Origin: Acidimicrobiia bacterium
GTDB taxonomy: Bacteria; Actinomycetota; Acidimicrobiia; IMCC26256; JADLDD01
NCBI GenBank assembly: GCA_020846855.1
Contig: JADLDD010000024.1
Span: forward strand, 1-47,684
Length of the DNA stretch: 47,684 nucleotides
Reading direction: 5' to 3'
Below the pieces are notes generated by a model. It worked only from the letters and a program-made list of their open reading frames with translations. It searched no databases and was not told where the DNA came from. Each line of letters opens with the position of its first letter. Position 1 is the stretch's first letter. A program made the position numbers and the translations under genes. Below, piece after piece: positions 1 to 10,200 of this stretch.

Positions 1-739
<739 letters not shown>

Positions 740-748
740 GCTGGCCGG

Positions 749-1264
749 GTGGAACCTTCCGCCCGAACCGGTGACGCCCGAGCCGCCACCGTCGCGACGG
801 CGCCGGGTCCGGTCTCGCCGGCCGACCGCGACGCCGTCGAGCGCCTCCTCGGGCGGGCCCCCATGGCCGACTTCGAGGTCGTGGTGCGCGACGCCGCCGG
901 CGCGCCGCGCGTGATCCGCAACGCCCCGTTCCTCCACGACGGCACGCCGATGCCCACCCGCTACTGGCTCGTCGACCCCGAGCTGGGCCGGGAGGTCTCC
1001 CGCCTCGAGGCCGCCGGCGGGGTGCGCGACGCGGAGCGGGCCGTCGACCCGGCGGAGTTGACGCGGGCCCACGCCGCCTACGCCGCCGAGCGCGACGCCG
1101 CCGTCCCCGACGGGCACGCGGGGCCCCGGCCCCACGGTGGCGTGGGTGGCACGCGCACCGGGGTGAAGTGCCTCCACTGCCACCTGGCCTGGTTCCTCGC
1201 CGGCGGCGACGACCCCGTGGGCGCCTGGGTGGTGGAGCGTCTCGAGGCCGGGGGCGCGCCGTGA
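749..1264 (+). CDS. DUF501 domain-containing protein
   Basis: PMADFEVVVRDAAGAPRVIRNAPFLHDGTPMPTRYWLVDPELGREVSRLEAAGGV and C-terminal GVKCLHCHLAWFLAGGDDPVG; conserved eno-DUF501-ppx order. Confidence 0.9.
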   Translation: MEPSARTGDARAATVATAPGPVSPADRDAVERLLGRAPMADFEVVVRDAAGAPRVIRNAPFLHDGTPMPTRYWLVDPELGREVSRLEAAGGVRDAERAVDPAELTRAHAAYAAERDAAVPDGHAGPRPHGGVGGTRTGVKCLHCHLAWFLAGGDDPVGAWVVERLEAGGAP

Positions 1265-2208
1265 CGGGCCGGGTGGCGGCGGTCGACGCCGGCACCAACT
1301 CCACCCGCCTCCTCGTCGCCGAGGCGCCGGCCGGTCCGGGTCCGGGCCCGCTGACGACGCTGGACCGGCGGATGGTGATCACCCGCCTGGGCGAGGGGGT
1401 GGGGCGCCGGGGCCGGTTCGACGCCGCCGCCGTCGGCCGGACCCTCGACGTGCTTGCCGAGTACCGGAAGGTCATCGACGACCTCGGGGTCGAGCGGGTC
1501 CGGGGGGCGGCCACCAGCGCGGCCCGCGACGCCGCCGACCGCGACGACTTCCTCGGCCCCGCGGCCGAGATCCTCGGTGCCCCGCTCGACCTGCTCACCG
1601 GCGAGGAGGAGGCCGCGCTCTCCTTCGCCGGGGCCACGGCCGAGCTCGCGGTCGGCGGGCCCGCGGCGCTGCCGCGCCCCTACCTGGTCGCCGACATCGG
1701 CGGAGGCTCCACCGAGATCGCCGTCGGTACCGACCGCCCGTCGGGGCTGGTGTCGGTCGACGTCGGATGCGTGCGGATCACCGAGGCCTTCCTGCACTCC
1801 GACCCGCCGTCGGCCGAGGAGCTCTCGGAGGCCGTGATCCACGTGCGGGACCACCTCGCCGACGTGGCGCGCGAGGTCCCCGAGGTCCGCTCCGCCCGGA
1901 CGCTCATCGGCCTGGCGGGCACCGTGAGCACCGTCGCCGCGGTGGAGCAGGGACTGGCCCGCTACGACCGCGACCGCATCCACCACTTCCGCCTCACGCG
2001 GGTCGCGGCCGAGGACGTGTTCCGGACCCTGGCCACCGAGGCGGCCGCCGAGCGGCGTCACAACCCGGGCCTGGAACCGGGCCGCGTCGACGTGATCGTG
2101 GGTGGCGCGGTGGTGCTGGTCACGTTGATGCGGACGTTCGGCTTCGACGAGATGCTCGTCTCCGAGGCCGACATCCTCGACGGCCTCGCCCGCTCGGCCA
2201 TCGCCTGA
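1261..2208 (+). CDS. Ppx/GppA phosphatase family (exopolyphosphatase)
   Basis: GTG start overlapping the DUF501 stop (GTGA); VAAVDAGTNSTRLLVAE, VADIGGGSTEIAVG, GLAGTVSTVAAV motifs. Confidence 0.93.
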   Translation: MTGRVAAVDAGTNSTRLLVAEAPAGPGPGPLTTLDRRMVITRLGEGVGRRGRFDAAAVGRTLDVLAEYRKVIDDLGVERVRGAATSAARDAADRDDFLGPAAEILGAPLDLLTGEEEAALSFAGATAELAVGGPAALPRPYLVADIGGGSTEIAVGTDRPSGLVSVDVGCVRITEAFLHSDPPSAEELSEAVIHVRDHLADVAREVPEVRSARTLIGLAGTVSTVAAVEQGLARYDRDRIHHFRLTRVAAEDVFRTLATEAAAERRHNPGLEPGRVDVIVGGAVVLVTLMRTFGFDEMLVSEADILDGLARSAIA

Positions 2209-2267
2209 GCCCGGGCCGGGGGTCGGATCGCGCCCGGGCGCCGTCGGGTGTCGGTACGCTCCGGCCC

Positions 2268-3362
2268 ATGCCCATCCCCGACCGTCTGCTGCTGGGGCCC
2301 GGGCCGTCGAACCCCTACCCCGAGGTCGCCGAGGCGCTGGCCCGGCCGCTCCTCGGCCACCTCGACCCGGAGTTCCTGGCCCTCCTCGACCGGACCTGCG
2401 ACCGCCTCCGGACCGTGTTCCGCACCCGCAACCCTCTCACCCTGCCGGTGAGCGGTACGGGCTCGGCCGGGATGGAGGCCTGCTTCGTGAACCTCGTGGA
2501 GCGCGGCGACACCGTCATCGTGGGGGTGAACGGCGTCTTCGGGGAGCGCATGTGCGAGGTGGCGCGCCGCGGCGGCGCCGAGGTGGTGCGGGTGGAGGTG
2601 CCGTGGGGCCGGGCCCTCGATCCCCAGCGCCTCCTCGACGCCCGCCGCGACCATCCGTCGGCACGGCTCGTCGCGGTGGTGCACGCCGAGACGTCGACCG
2701 GCGTCGAGAACGAGATCGCCCCGCTCGCCCTGCTCCAGGAGACGGACACGCTGCTCCTCGTCGACACCGTCACGTCGCTGGGCGGCATCCCGGTCGAGGT
2801 CGACGCCTGGGGGATCGACGCCTGCTACTCGGGCAGCCAGAAGTGCCTCGGGGTACCACCCGGCCTCGCGCCCGTGACCTTCTCCGAGCGGGCCGTCGAG
2901 CGGATCCGCACCCGCCCCGACCCGCCGCAGTCGTGGTACCTCGACCTGGGCCTCATCGGCGCCTACGTCGGGGCCGAGCGGCTTTACCACCACACGGCTC
3001 CCACCGCCATGGTCGCCGCCCTCGACGCCGGGCTCGGTGCCCTGCTCTCCGAGGGCCTCGACGCGGCCTGGGCCCGCCACCGCGAGGTCGGCGCGATTCT
3101 CCAGGCCGCCCTGACCGGGCTCGGCTTCACCCTCCTCGCCGAGGAGGGCTGCCGCCTGCCGCAGCTCACCGCGGCGGGCCTGCCCGCGGGGGCCGACGAC
3201 CGGGCCTGGCGCGGCGCGCTGCTCGACCGGTACGGGATCGAGGTGGGGGGTGGACTGGGTGAGCTCGCGGGCCGGGCCTGGCGGATCGGGCTCATGGGAC
3301 ACTCGGCGCGGCCCCGTTCCGTGGCCGCGCTGGTGGGCGCCCTGCGGGAGATCACGGCCTGA
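2268..3362 (+). CDS. Class V aminotransferase (alanine-glyoxylate / serine-pyruvate aminotransferase-like)
   Basis: LLLGPGPSNPYPEVAEAL, VSGTGSAGMEACFVNLVERGD, SGSQKCLGVPPGLAPVTFSERA (PLP lysine). Confidence 0.92.
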   Translation: MPIPDRLLLGPGPSNPYPEVAEALARPLLGHLDPEFLALLDRTCDRLRTVFRTRNPLTLPVSGTGSAGMEACFVNLVERGDTVIVGVNGVFGERMCEVARRGGAEVVRVEVPWGRALDPQRLLDARRDHPSARLVAVVHAETSTGVENEIAPLALLQETDTLLLVDTVTSLGGIPVEVDAWGIDACYSGSQKCLGVPPGLAPVTFSERAVERIRTRPDPPQSWYLDLGLIGAYVGAERLYHHTAPTAMVAALDAGLGALLSEGLDAAWARHREVGAILQAALTGLGFTLLAEEGCRLPQLTAAGLPAGADDRAWRGALLDRYGIEVGGGLGELAGRAWRIGLMGHSARPRSVAALVGALREITA

Positions 3363-3456
3363 CCGACGGCTCCGGCCCGGCTCACCCGGGCGGGTCCCGG
3401 TCGTCGTCGCGTGCGCCGGCCGCGGTGCCGGCGGGGCGCCCGCGGGGGAGGAGCGG

Positions 3457-4149
<693 letters not shown>

Positions 4150-4231
4150 GGCGGAACCCTACTCAGGTCTAACCTTCGATCGTGCCCTCCGCTCCGGGCT
4201 CCCCGCCCCGTCCTCCGGACCTCCGGGCCCG

Positions 4232-4861
4232 GTGAGCATCGCCGAACCCCGCTTGATCGGGCCGCGCGTCTCGTTGCGCCCGCTGCAGGTGTCCGACCAC
4301 CCGGGCTGGTCCGCCGTCCGCCGGCGCGGGCGCGACTGGCTGGAGCCGTGGGAGCCCCTCCCCGACCCGGGGACCGCCGACCCGGCCGTCGACGTCGACG
4401 CCTTCCGCAGCCGGTGCGGGGCCTGGGACCGTCAACGGCACTTCGACACCGCGTACGGCTTCGGGATGTTCCTCGGCGACGAGTTCGTCGGCGAGGTCAG
4501 CCTGGCCAGCGTCCTTCGCGGCCCCTACCAGTCGGCGTCGATCGGCTACTGGATCGACGAGGGCCACGCGGGGCGGGGCCTGGTGCCGGAGGGCGTCGTG
4601 CTCGTCCTGCGCTACGGCTTCGAGGAGCTCTACCTGCACCGCATCGAGGCCGCCATCGTGCCCCGCAACGCCCGCAGCCGTCGGGTGGCGGAGAAGCTCG
4701 GGCTGCGCGACGAGGGCACCGCGACCCGGCTCCTCCAGATCCGCGGCGAGTGGGAGGACCACGTCCGCTACGCGATCACGGCCGAGGAGTGGCAGGCCCG
4801 CAAGGCCGAGCTCGAGGGGCGCTTCCTGCACCCCCAGCCCGTCCCGCCGGCGTCGCGCTAG
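4232..4861 (+). CDS. GNAT family N-acetyltransferase (RimJ/RimL-like)
   Basis: IGPRVSLRPLQVSDHPGWSAVRRRGRDWLEPWEP, SIGYWIDEGHAGRGLVPEGVVLVLRYGFEELYLHRIEAAIVPRNARSRRVAEKLGLRDEG. Confidence 0.92.
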   Translation: MSIAEPRLIGPRVSLRPLQVSDHPGWSAVRRRGRDWLEPWEPLPDPGTADPAVDVDAFRSRCGAWDRQRHFDTAYGFGMFLGDEFVGEVSLASVLRGPYQSASIGYWIDEGHAGRGLVPEGVVLVLRYGFEELYLHRIEAAIVPRNARSRRVAEKLGLRDEGTATRLLQIRGEWEDHVRYAITAEEWQARKAELEGRFLHPQPVPPASR

Positions 4862-4888
4862 GCCCGCGGGGCCGGCGCGCCGGGAGGC

Positions 4889-5965
4889 TCACCCCGCCCG
4901 TTCGGGTTCCCCTTCGCTCGGCTCCGTCGCGGCGGGCCGCACCGACGGCGAGTGGCGGAAGAACGTCTCCACGTCGCGCTCGTAGCGGTAGGCCGGGTGC
5001 CGCTCGCCGACCGTGCGCTCGAGCCGCAGTCCTTCGGCGAAGGCCGTCACCGCGCCCACGCTGCTGTAGCGGTACCGAAATCCGGCCCGCTTGTAGCGGC
5101 TGTTGTCGACGCCCCGCCCGTAGCGCAGCAGGGCCAGCGTCTCCGGCGGGAGGTCGATCACCCGCAGCGCGCGCAGCCCTTCGGCCGCCACCGACGTGAG
5201 GACGGGCGGCAGCGGGATGCTGCGCTTGCCGACGATCGACCGCACCTCACTCCACGGCAGGGTGCCGTCGCCGCCCACGTTGAAGATGCCGGGGATCTCG
5301 TGGCGGGTGGCGAAGAGCAGCGCCCCGATCACGTCGTCCTCGTGCACGAACTGCATCGGCGGGTCGAAGCCGAGGACCTCCGGCACGAACGGCAGGCGCA
5401 GGGCCCGCGAGAAGACCGTTCCGAGGTCGCCGCCGAGGACGTTGGAGAACCGCAGCTTGGTCACCACCACGTGCGGGTTGTCGAGCGCGAAGTCGCGGAC
5501 CAGGCCGGCCGTCTCGAGGAGCGAGCGCTCGACGCGCGTACGGGGGCCGCGGACCCGCCCCATCGACTCGCGGAAGAAGTACGGGTCCTGGTAGGTGGCG
5601 CCGTACGCCAGTGTGGAGCTCTTCACCACCAGCTTGCGCACCATGCTGTCGGGGGCGCCCGCCGCGGCCAGCAGGTTCATCGTGCCGATCACGTTGATCT
5701 CGTGCAGGGTGCGGCCGGTCTGGCGGGTGGAGTCGACGATCAGGTGGGTGTGGAGGATCGTGTCGATGCCCGCCGCGCTGACGATCCGGTTGAGGATCGA
5801 GTACGACGAGTCGGTCCGCACGAACTCGGTGCGCTCCATCGGCAGGCGCGGCTCGGTGGTGTCGACGCCGATCACGACGTCGACGTCGTCGAGCGCCTCC
5901 ACCTGCTGGGCCAGGCGGCTGCCCCAGAACGTTCCCAGGCCGGTGATGAGAACCCGCATCCCCAC
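4889..5965 (-). CDS. NAD-dependent epimerase/dehydratase (extended SDR)
   Basis: MRVLITGLGTFWGSRLAQQ (Rossmann), INVIGTMNLLAAA, IFNVGGDGTLPW. Confidence 0.88.
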   Translation of the reverse strand: MGMRVLITGLGTFWGSRLAQQVEALDDVDVVIGVDTTEPRLPMERTEFVRTDSSYSILNRIVSAAGIDTILHTHLIVDSTRQTGRTLHEINVIGTMNLLAAAGAPDSMVRKLVVKSSTLAYGATYQDPYFFRESMGRVRGPRTRVERSLLETAGLVRDFALDNPHVVVTKLRFSNVLGGDLGTVFSRALRLPFVPEVLGFDPPMQFVHEDDVIGALLFATRHEIPGIFNVGGDGTLPWSEVRSIVGKRSIPLPPVLTSVAAEGLRALRVIDLPPETLALLRYGRGVDNSRYKRAGFRYRYSSVGAVTAFAEGLRLERTVGERHPAYRYERDVETFFRHSPSVRPAATEPSEGEPERAG

Positions 5966-5971
5966 GGCCGC

Positions 5972-7048
5972 TCAACCTCTCCACACGCTGTGCCGGTGGC
6001 GGAGCATGTCGTAGAGGGCGTCCTGGATCAGGTTCCGGATGTCGTCGGCGGCGTCCATCACCCGGCTGCGTGAGTAGCGCTCCTGGTCGGGGGGGACGTC
6101 GAAGTGGACGGGCGGCAGCACCCGCAGGCGGAACTTGGCGGGGAAGTACGCCACGAGGCCGAGGACGGGTCCGAACACCAGTTGGTTGGCGGTGACCGGG
6201 AAGTACGGGAGCCCGAGCGTGCGCGCGATCGCCGGGCTCTTCCAGACGATCGGCATCGACTCCTCCGCGCCCACCACCGCGATGGGGACCACGGGCACGC
6301 CCGAGCGCATCGCGATCTGCACGAAGCCCCCCCGGCCGAAGCGCCGGAGGCGGTACCGGTCGCGGTATAGCTTGCCCGGCCCCTTGGCGCCCTCGGGGAA
6401 CACCAGCGCGAGCTGCCGGTCGTCGTGCAGCAGCCGGTAGGCGTTGTCGGGGTGGGCGGGCACCCCACCCGAGCGCGACCACAGGGTGCCCATCACCGGC
6501 AGGGCCCGGAAGAGGTACTCGGCCAGGCCGTACACGGGGCGGCCCAACTCCTTCTCGATCCCGTGCATGATCACCGGGGCGTCCGACGGGATGGCGGCTG
6601 CGTGGTTGGCCACCAGCAGAGCCCCACCCTCGGTGGGGACGTTCTCGAGCCCCTCCCACTCGGCCCGGAACCAGTGGCGGTAGATCGGGTCGTAGAGCGT
6701 GCGCGCCAGGCCGCGGAGCTTCTCGCTGCGCCCCCACGCGTCGACGTCGGAGACGCGGAGCTCGTCCATGGGCGGCCGGTCGGCGCCGTCGGAGGTGAAG
6801 GGCCGGACCGGCACCAGCGACGATCCGTACACCGTTCCGCGGGTCGGCTCGTCGGGCTCGTCGAGGGGAGCGGCGCCGGGGTCCGCCACCGGTTCCACGT
6901 CGTCGACGGGGCCGGCGTCGTCGAGGCGGGTCCCGGCCGGCGCGGTGGGTCCCGACGGCTCGGGTGATGGTGCGTGGACCCGCCGGGGCCGGGCGAGGTC
7001 GGCCGCCGTGACCGCACCTTCGTCGGGGCCGCGGCCGGTCTCGTCCAT
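5972..7048 (-). CDS. Lysophospholipid / 1-acylglycerol-3-phosphate acyltransferase family protein
   Basis: GALLVANHAAAIPSDAPVI (NHxxxxxD), FPEGAKGPGKLYRDRYRLRRFGRGGFVQIAMRSGVPVVPIAVVGAEE; start placed at MDETGRGPDEG. Confidence 0.88.
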   Translation of the reverse strand: MDETGRGPDEGAVTAADLARPRRVHAPSPEPSGPTAPAGTRLDDAGPVDDVEPVADPGAAPLDEPDEPTRGTVYGSSLVPVRPFTSDGADRPPMDELRVSDVDAWGRSEKLRGLARTLYDPIYRHWFRAEWEGLENVPTEGGALLVANHAAAIPSDAPVIMHGIEKELGRPVYGLAEYLFRALPVMGTLWSRSGGVPAHPDNAYRLLHDDRQLALVFPEGAKGPGKLYRDRYRLRRFGRGGFVQIAMRSGVPVVPIAVVGAEESMPIVWKSPAIARTLGLPYFPVTANQLVFGPVLGLVAYFPAKFRLRVLPPVHFDVPPDQERYSRSRVMDAADDIRNLIQDALYDMLRHRHSVWRG

Positions 7049-7166
7049 GTCACGAGCAAACCCCAGCAAGCGCCGGTGCGCAACTCGGGCGCGTGAGGGC
7101 AGCCGGCACGAGCCGGACCGGGCACGTCCATCATGGATGTCACACCCGTCTGGCATCCTCGCCGGT

Positions 7167-7604
7167 ATGGGAGCGAGCGCGACGGCCACCTTCGCCGAGA
7201 CGGCCCGGGTGCTCGCCGCGGTGGCCCGTAGGGGCGGGCTCGAGGTGCCGGCCTTCCGCAGCCCGCCCCGGCTCACGGGCGCGCGGCGGACGCTGCGGCG
7301 CCACCCGCAGGGGGCGGTCGTCTCGGTGGTGCTGCGCGGGCGCCCGTTCGAAGACGTCGCGGCCGACATGGTCGACGGGGTGATCGCCGCCAACCGGCTG
7401 TCGGGCGCGGCCGCGGCCCGCTGGCGCCCGGTGTTGACGGCTGCCGTGGGCGAGGCGGCCGCGCCACCGGGCGCCCGGCGGGATCCACCGTGCCCGCCGG
7501 CCGCCTCCGCAGGTGCTCCGCCCGTTGCAGGGGCCGGTACGCTCCCGGCGCGGGTCCTCCCCGCCGCGGCCCGGGTGGCGGAACGGCAGACGCAGGCGGC
7601 TTAA
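7167..7604 (+). CDS. Hypothetical small protein; 3' end runs into tRNA-Leu
   Basis: MGASATATFAETARVLAAVARRGGLEVPAFRSPPRLTGARRTLRRHPQGAVVSVVLRGRPFEDVAADMVDGVIAANRL; CATCCT 7 nt before ATG; C-terminal part low complexity. Confidence 0.5.
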   Translation: MGASATATFAETARVLAAVARRGGLEVPAFRSPPRLTGARRTLRRHPQGAVVSVVLRGRPFEDVAADMVDGVIAANRLSGAAAARWRPVLTAAVGEAAAPPGARRDPPCPPAASAGAPPVAGAGTLPARVLPAAARVAERQTQAA

Positions 7605-7651
7605 ACCCGCCGGCCCTTCGGGGCGTGAGGGTTCGACCCCCTCCCCGGGCA
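7569..7651 (+). tRNA. tRNA-Leu (anticodon TAA)
   Basis: Acceptor GCCCGGG/CCCGGGC, anticodon stem GGCGG-CTTAAAC-CCGCC, long variable arm, T-arm with GTTCGACCC; CCA not encoded. Confidence 0.96.
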
Positions 7652-7670
7652 CCGTCGGTAGCTCCGAAGG

Positions 7671-7695
7671 CCCCCGCCCGCTCCCCGGGCGGGGG
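7671..7695. terminator. Strong GC hairpin between tRNA-Leu and convergent citrate synthase
   Basis: CCCCCGCCCG-ctccc-CGGGCGGGGG perfect 10-bp stem. Confidence 0.6.
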
Positions 7696-7707
7696 GGAGG
7701 GACGGCT

Positions 7708-9273
7708 CTAGCCGTCGCGGCCGGGCTCGGGGACGGGCTCGGGCGGCGGCGGGCCCACGTAGCGGGCACTGGGGCGGATGAGGCGGTTGTCGGCCGCCTG
7801 CTCGAGCACGTGGGCGCACCACCCGATCACCCGGCTCGACGCGAACGTCGGCGTGAACATCTCGCGCGGCACGCCGCACTCGTCCATCACGATCCCGGCG
7901 TAGAACTCCACGTTCGTGTAGAGGCGCCGGCCCGGCTTCAGCTCGGCCAGCACGTCGACGGCGGTCTTCTCGATGTGGCGCCCCAGCTCGACCTTGTCGC
8001 CACCGAGGCGCTCCGCGACCGACCGGAGCATCACCGAGCGCGGGTCGTCGGTCTTGTAGACGCGGTGGCCGAACCCCATGATCCGGTCGCCGCGCTCGAC
8101 CGCCTTCCGCAGCCACGCCTCGGCGCGGTCCGCGGTGCCGATCTCGTCGAGCATGTCGAGCGCCCGGCTCGGCGCCCCGCCGTGCAGCGGACCGGAGAGC
8201 GCCCCGATGGCCGCCGCCACGGCCGAACCGAGGTCGGCGCCCGTGGAGGTGACCACCCGGGCGGTGAACGTGGAGGCGTTGAACCCGTGGTCGATGGTGG
8301 AGATGAGGTACTGCTCCACCGCCCGGGCGTGGTCCGGGCCCGGAACCTCGCCGGTCAGCATCCACAGGTAGTTGGCGGCGTACCCGAGCGACGGGTCGGG
8401 CGCCACCGGCTCGAGCCCGCGCTGCAACCGGTAGGTGGAGGTGAGCAGGGTCGGGACCACGGCGCAGACCCTGACCGCCTGGCTCCGCAGCTCGGCGGCG
8501 TCGACGTCGAGCGACGGTCGGAAGCCCTCCGCCGCCGCCAGCAACGACACCGTCGTGCGCAGGAGATCGAGCGGCGCGGCACCGGGTGCCAGGCCGGCGA
8601 TCTCGGGCAGCACCGACGCCAACCCCGCGGGGACGTCGCGGGCGGCGGCGACCTCGGCCGCGAACGCGTCGCGCTCGGTCGCCGACGGGAGCCGGCCCTG
8701 GAGGAGCAGGTACCAGACGTCTTCGAGGCTCCGCTTCTCGGCCAGCTCGACCGCGTCGTACTGCCGGTAGTGGTAGAAGCCCTCGAGCCCCCGTACGTCG
8801 CCGATCGCCGTCTCGGCGACCTCCACGCCCTCCAGGCCCCGGGGCACCTCGTGGGCCAGCGACGCCGCGGGCTGGATCCGCGCCAGCTTCAGCAGGTCGC
8901 GCATGGAGACGATCCCGACGAGCTCCTCCCCGTCGACCACGGGGATGTGGCGGAACCCGTGCTCGGACAGGCGGGCGAAGGCGCCGGAGACCGCCTCGCC
9001 GGGGCCCACGGTCACCGGCTCGGGGGTCATCCACGCCTCCACGGAGTCGGTGGGTGACGCGCCCGCGGCGGTGGAGCGGACCAGGTCGCGCTCGGTGAGG
9101 ATGCCGACGGCCCGGTCGCCGACCGGGCCGTCGACCACGACCACCGACCCGACGCGGCTCTCCTTCATGAGCCCGGCCGCCTCGGTGACGGTGGCGTCGC
9201 GCCGGGCCGTGACGACCGGCCGGCTCATGATCCCGGCGACGGCCGGTGCGTGGGTCGCATCGCTCGAAGGCAC
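7708..9273 (-). CDS. Citrate synthase with N-terminal CBS domain pair
   Basis: MSRPVVTARRDATVTEAAGLMKESRVGSVVVVDG...GFRHIPVVDGEELVGIVSMRDLLK (CBS) then VWYLLLQGRLPSATERDAF...LISTIDHGFNASTFTARVVTSTGADLGSAVAAAIGALSGPLHGGAPSRALDML...GFGHRVYKTDDPR (citrate synthase). Start moved to GTG 9273 because AGGAGGT lies just upstream of it. Confidence 0.94.
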   Translation of the reverse strand: MPSSDATHAPAVAGIMSRPVVTARRDATVTEAAGLMKESRVGSVVVVDGPVGDRAVGILTERDLVRSTAAGASPTDSVEAWMTPEPVTVGPGEAVSGAFARLSEHGFRHIPVVDGEELVGIVSMRDLLKLARIQPAASLAHEVPRGLEGVEVAETAIGDVRGLEGFYHYRQYDAVELAEKRSLEDVWYLLLQGRLPSATERDAFAAEVAAARDVPAGLASVLPEIAGLAPGAAPLDLLRTTVSLLAAAEGFRPSLDVDAAELRSQAVRVCAVVPTLLTSTYRLQRGLEPVAPDPSLGYAANYLWMLTGEVPGPDHARAVEQYLISTIDHGFNASTFTARVVTSTGADLGSAVAAAIGALSGPLHGGAPSRALDMLDEIGTADRAEAWLRKAVERGDRIMGFGHRVYKTDDPRSVMLRSVAERLGGDKVELGRHIEKTAVDVLAELKPGRRLYTNVEFYAGIVMDECGVPREMFTPTFASSRVIGWCAHVLEQAADNRLIRPSARYVGPPPPEPVPEPGRDG

Positions 9274-9287
9274 CGGGACCACCTCCT

Positions 9288-9327
9288 GTCGGGTGTCGGG
9301 TCGGGTGTCGGGTCGGGTGTCGGGTCG
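9288..9327. repeat. 12-bp tandem repeat (GTCGGGTGTCGG, three units plus partial)
   Basis: gtcgggtgtcgg gtcgggtgtcgg gtcgggtgtcgg gtcgg read directly. Confidence 0.95.
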
Positions 9328-9417
9328 GACGCCGCCGGTTGGCGGGTCGACAGGCCGTCGGATCGGGCGGGTCCGGGGGTCGCCGGGCGCCGGCCCGCGA
9401 CCTCGGGCGCGCCGATC

Positions 9418-10200
9418 CTAGGCGGGGGTCCCGTGGCGCCCGGCCCCGCCCGCGAACCGCTGCGCGCCCTCCAGGGTCTCGCCGGAGCGGATCGTCTCGA
9501 GGCCGAGCTCGTACTCGCGTCGCAGCGCCGCGTCCAGGGGCAGGGCCCACTGCTCGTACGACGACCGCCGGTCGCTGCGCAGGCACCCCGGCGGCAGCGC
9601 GGCGAGCTCCCGGGCCAGCTCCACGGCCGCGTCGAGGGCGCCGCCCGGCTCCACCAGGCGGTTGGCCAGCCCCATCGTCCGCGCTTCGTCGCCCGACACC
9701 CCCCGGCCGGTGAGGATGAGGTCGAGGGCGTGGCTGTGGCCGATCAGCCGGGGAAGGCGGACGGTCCCACCGTCGATCAGCGGGACGCCCCACCGGCGGC
9801 AGAACACCCCGAACACGGCGTCGCGGGCCGCGACCCGCAGGTCGCACCACAACGCCAGCTCCAGACCCCCGGCGACCGCGTGGCCCTCGACCGCCGCGAC
9901 GACCGGCTTGTCGAGGAGCAGGCGGCTCGGGCCCATGGGGCCGTCGCCGTCGGGGTCGACGCGGTTGCCCCGCTCCGTGCCCACGGCCTTGAGGTCCGCC
10001 CCGGCGCAGAACGTGCCGCCGGCGCCGGTCAGGACCGCCACCGAGGCGTCGGGGTCGGCGTCGAAGGCGCGGAAGGCCTCGGCGAGGGCCGCCGCGGTCG
10101 GGCCGTCGACGGCGTTGCGGGCCTCGGGCCGGTCGATGGTCACGATCCGCACGGGACCGTCGGAGGCGACGCGGACCGTGGGCGGGGTAGGAGGGCTCAC
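9418..10200 (-). CDS. Enoyl-CoA hydratase/isomerase family protein
   Basis: VRIVTIDRPEARNAVDGPTAAALAEAF, GGTFCAGADLKAVG, KPVVAAVEGHAVAGGLELALWCDLRVAARDAVFGVFCRRWGVPLIDGGTVRLPRLIG. Confidence 0.95.
   Translation of the reverse strand: MSPPTPPTVRVASDGPVRIVTIDRPEARNAVDGPTAAALAEAFRAFDADPDASVAVLTGAGGTFCAGADLKAVGTERGNRVDPDGDGPMGPSRLLLDKPVVAAVEGHAVAGGLELALWCDLRVAARDAVFGVFCRRWGVPLIDGGTVRLPRLIGHSHALDLILTGRGVSGDEARTMGLANRLVEPGGALDAAVELARELAALPPGCLRSDRRSSYEQWALPLDAALRREYELGLETIRSGETLEGAQRFAGGAGRHGTPA

Noticed and set aside
4182-4232. TAACCT-N6-GTG 4182 as leaderless start of the GNAT gene
   Set aside because: GTG 4182 is out of frame with the acetyltransferase ORF at 4232; spacing match judged coincidental or a promoter with short leader.
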